From Panagrolaimus kolymaensis (Eukaryota; Nematoda; Chromadorea; Rhabditida; Panagrolaimidae), in NCBI GenBank assembly GCA_028622995.1, contig JAJQJQ010000030.1, positions 868,001-932,000 on the forward strand: a DNA stretch of 64,000 bases, in the 5' to 3' direction. The position numbers and the translations under genes are program-made. Of this stretch, positions 60,701 through 64,000 are shown piece after piece (position 1 is the first letter of the stretch; each line of letters begins with the position of its first letter). The notes under the pieces were generated by a model. It ran no database searches. It was not told the origin of the DNA and saw only the letters and a program-made list of their open reading frames with translations.

Positions 60701-63700
60701 ATTTGAGACAACGACGACGACAACAACGCCTACTGCACCCATTTACGCACGCATTTAAACTTTTCTCTCAAAAAAGGTATGATTGAAATGCTAAAAGTCC
60801 CAAGCAAAAAAAAGCACGTTCCATGCTTTTTTATGTGACTGCGTGGCTGTGTGGTTGGTTAGTTAGTTAGTTTTATGATAAGAAAAACTTTTACGGTTAT
60901 ATTTTTTTTTTGTGGTGGTCAAAGAATCAAAAAAGGAAAAAGGCTTCAAATAAAAGTTTCAAAGAAAAATAAAACGTAATAAAAATCATGTTTTTGCTTT
61001 TTTTTTATTTTGATTTTTCTTGAACACTAAATTCACAAAGGATTGGCTTTTTTTTTCCTATTCTCGTTGCAATACGTAGAAAATTTTTTGACGTAGATTT
61101 TGGCGTGAATGGAATTTACCTAACTAAATATTTTTTTGAGGGAGGATTTGCAATAAAGCTTTAGCGGGCATTGAACTTTAAAAGTTTTTGAGATAAAATG
61201 TGGGTTTAACAAATTCATTTAAATTATTTTATTATAAAATTATTCTAAAAAATCAAAAAATAAAGCATTTTCTTTCGTCTGCTTTTTAAGTTTATCAACC
61301 CACTTGCTTTAACAATTTTTTTGAGAAACTAACTTTTTTTTTGTGGTTAATCCGATTAGGATCGGATCAATCGTTTTTTTTTCACTTTCGTTGTTGCATA
61401 ATTTTTTTAAAACTCGTTTTCCACAAGCTTTTTAATAAATTATGTATTTCCGACGACAACGACAACATTAAACTTGATTAAATAATTTATTCAAATTTAT
61501 TTTTCCACTTCAATGAAGCCATAAATAAAAGAAGTTTAATCTTCAATTTTTTGTAGTTTTATTTAATTCTTATTTTTCTGATTTATAATAATAACTCCTA
61601 CTCAAAAAAAACTTCAGAGAACTGTAAAAATATGAAAATCTGTCGGTTGGAAATTGACTGAGTGGCGACCGTGAGGCAGAAAGAAGAGTAAAAAAATTCT
61701 AACACTTTTTTTGTTGTTTTGTTTTGGTCTCTTTTTTGTCTTTTTCTGTTTTCTCTTTCACTATCTCTCTTTGCCTTTATTTTTTATGTGGGCGCGATTA
61801 TTATTTCTTTTTTCTTTATATGCATTATTTGCTGCTTGAATTTTATGTATTATTGAAAAAAAAAATTCCAAAAAATAAAATAAAAAGGCGGATCAACTTT
61901 GACGCCCATTCATTTTTTTTTATTCTTGTGATTTTTGCGTATTTGCCTTTTTTTAATTCCAATAAGCATACATAAGTTTTTTTTGATAAATTTGCAAAAT
62001 AAAATAACTTCATTAATATGCTTTTGAACTTTCGATAATAAAAAAAAAGAGTATAAAAGACAAGGGAAACTTTTTTTATTCATGGGAGACTTTGTCATTT
62101 TTTAATTAGGTGTTAAAGGTTGAAGGAATATAAAGTTAGTCAATCTAAAGTTGATAAGTCTTTTATTTTTTCTGTAAAGAGACATTTCTTTTTGTGAAGT
62201 CCAAAAAAAATAGTTTTAAAAGACATTGAATAAATTAACTTTGGCGATGATCTCAAAGAAAAAAAGTTCTCTAAATTTTTTATTTTAAAATAAACATTTT
62301 TATATTTTCTGAAACCCATAACATTTTATTCAATGAAGAATGACCGATTTTTTAAAATTTAAACCGTTGTTCAACTTTCTCGAAATGAGTTCATGAAAGC
62401 TAGCTCATACTTTATTAAAATTTGATTCGCTTTCTTTTTTTTATATTTCAATTGAAAGCGGCTTGATTTTTGTCTTTATTTAATCAGCTTTTTTTTTCTC
62501 GCGTTATTGAAAGTGTAACAAATTTCAGGGAGACAAACGACACTTTTTCCATTCATTTATAAATGTTTCGGTTTATTTCATGGTTTCTCTCTAATTTTTT
62601 TTAAATCAAAATTAAACGATTCTATAAAAAAAATGTACATTTTTTTAAACAGTTTTTCTATGGCTTTTCTTCTTCTTTTGTGATGCTTTAAAGTTTCAAG
62701 AAATTTTCTTTTGTAAAATAAATTATATAAAAGCTTTTAGTTCTTCCCATTGAAAAATTAATTCATTAGACATAATTCATTATTTTTTTTTCTCATTGAA
62801 TTTAGTTTTTTTTTGTTTTGTTTAAAAGCTTTCTTATCAGCTTAAAAAATATATATATTTTTTCTTTCTTTTCGTTTTTTTGGCTTTTACCAATTCTTTC
62901 TTATTTTTGTGGGCAAAATGCATTATAGAATTGAATCAACTGAAAAAAAGATTAAAATTAAAAAATTTTCCAAAGTCCGTTTTTTCATTTCTTATCTTTC
63001 TTTTTTTGTAAGAAATTTGAAAACACTTACAATTAATTTTTTTGATTGATTTTTATTTTAGAGTTTAGGGAAAGCTACAAAATAAAGAATGTTTGGAAAG
63101 GTCACAAGCAGATTAGAATCAAGGATATTTTTTATGAGGATTGATAGTTTCAAGCTTAAGTGATTTCCTTCTTTTGCGTTCAAATCCAAACCTTTCTGGA
63201 TTTTTCTAAATTGAAAAAAGATTTAAATTTAAAGAACTGCTTTTTGAGTTTATTGTAAACTTTTTTTCTTGAAGTTACAGTGATTCAATGGGTATAAGAC
63301 ATATCCTCCATACAGATGGATGTGGATGAGCTAAAATCACCTATTAGCAGAGTCCATCCACAAAAAATCCTAATTTTAAATTATTTGGATGGATTCTCCT
63401 CATCGTGATTCTTCTTTTTTTATTCCTCATCGATTTATTAATATTCAAAAAAAGAGTGGGCAAGGCAAACCAAACCATAAATAGTTTTGCTTCTTTTACA
63501 CAGCTGCAAAATAAACGTTTTTTTTGGTGATATTTATTTTTGCTGCTAAAAAAGGGTCTTTAAAATTGATTTTCAGTTTTTTCTCTTTTCTCTTCCATAA
63601 AAGCAAGCAAGCATCCTTGCTTTTATTTTATGTATTATTTTTTTTTTGGTTGCTGAAACAAAAACAGAAACTTTTTTCTTGCCTGTTTTTTTATCAATAA

Positions 63701-64000
63701 AAATATCGATAGATGATAGTCGTCACCATAAAAAGAAAAAAAACAAAAAAGAGGGAATGAATAGGAGAGGCGAAAAATTATTAGGGAAGAGAGGGAGAAG
63801 CAGCAGAAAAAATTTAAGTACACATCATCTTAAAATATATGTATTATCTTTTTTTTTCTTTCCATTCCCAAGCTTTGATTAAAAAAAGCTTTTAACTAAA
63901 CATTTTTTCGATGCTTGCTTGCTTAACTCTTGATTTTTAACATTTCTTTTTTGTTGATAAAATAAAACTTACCAAAAATAAAATTTTTAGTATTTTTGAG
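57777..64000. other. long AT-rich stretch without recognised genes
   Basis: Over 6 kb with no supported exon on either strand. The lysine-rich minus frame at 58342-58548 and other short frames follow poly-A/T composition. It may be the regulatory region of GIGYF-2, or introns or a spacer of a gene beyond the window. A GATGGATGTGGATGAGC patch with later CCATCCAC at 63311-63362 forms weak pairing but fits no RNA class I know. Confidence 0.4.

Noticed and set aside
63293..63400. Possible structured RNA (GGATGTGGATGAGC ... CCATCCAC)
   Set aside because: Does not match U1, U2, U4, U5 or U6, spliced-leader or tRNA patterns that I know; pairing is weak.

Overview
The window looks like nuclear DNA of a nematode. 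Its non-coding part is very AT-rich and full of A and T runs. Exons are short, introns carry GT donors and TTTTTAG or TTTTCAG acceptors, and the gene set fits (an Srd/Srh-type chemoreceptor, a T20D4.11/DUF19-like secreted protein, two histidine acid phosphatases, a TPR-less SGT1). I cannot name the species. The acceptor style and base composition suggest a non-Caenorhabditis lineage, but that is inference. I recognised no tRNA, rRNA, spliced-leader or snRNA gene.

Left part (1-17.7 kb): a diverged tandem segmental duplication. Each copy holds, in the same order, a block with a heat-shock element and TATA box, a two-exon minus-strand gene (2445-3789 and 11616-12650), a small acidic single-exon gene (5795-6136 and 14668-15018), and a block rich in TGATAA (GATA-factor) sites. 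A third gene at 42.3-43.1 kb shares the C-terminal motif of the two-exon pair and has an ATF4-like basic stretch.

Middle (17.7-43.1 kb): a GIGYF gene with a GYF domain and a 4EHP-binding motif; a PXYLP1-like Golgi histidine phosphatase; the complex I subunit NDUFB6; the initiation factor eIF2D; a chemoreceptor with a perfect 112-bp-arm foldback in one intron; a secreted histidine acid phosphatase and a broken copy of its 5' end; a DUF19-like secreted protein; SGT1 (CS+SGS); and a mitochondrial short/branched-chain acyl-CoA dehydrogenase. A hAT-type MITE with an exact 8-bp target duplication lies at 26.4 kb.

Right part (43-64 kb): a gene-poor stretch with several inverted-repeat elements (46.5, 47.6, 48.0, 48.6-49.4 kb), then an F-box-like gene, the primase large subunit PRI2, a small protein with an eIF4E-binding-type motif, and a second GIGYF gene. 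The last 6 kb hold nothing I can call.

The most interesting theme is translational control. GIGYF-1 keeps the 4EHP-type motif. GIGYF-2 lacks that N-terminus and instead has a YDRDFML sequence of the eIF4G type, set in a module that also forms the core of the neighbouring small protein. eIF2D is in the same window. The second theme is the duplicated, heat-shock-promoter-bearing family on the left.
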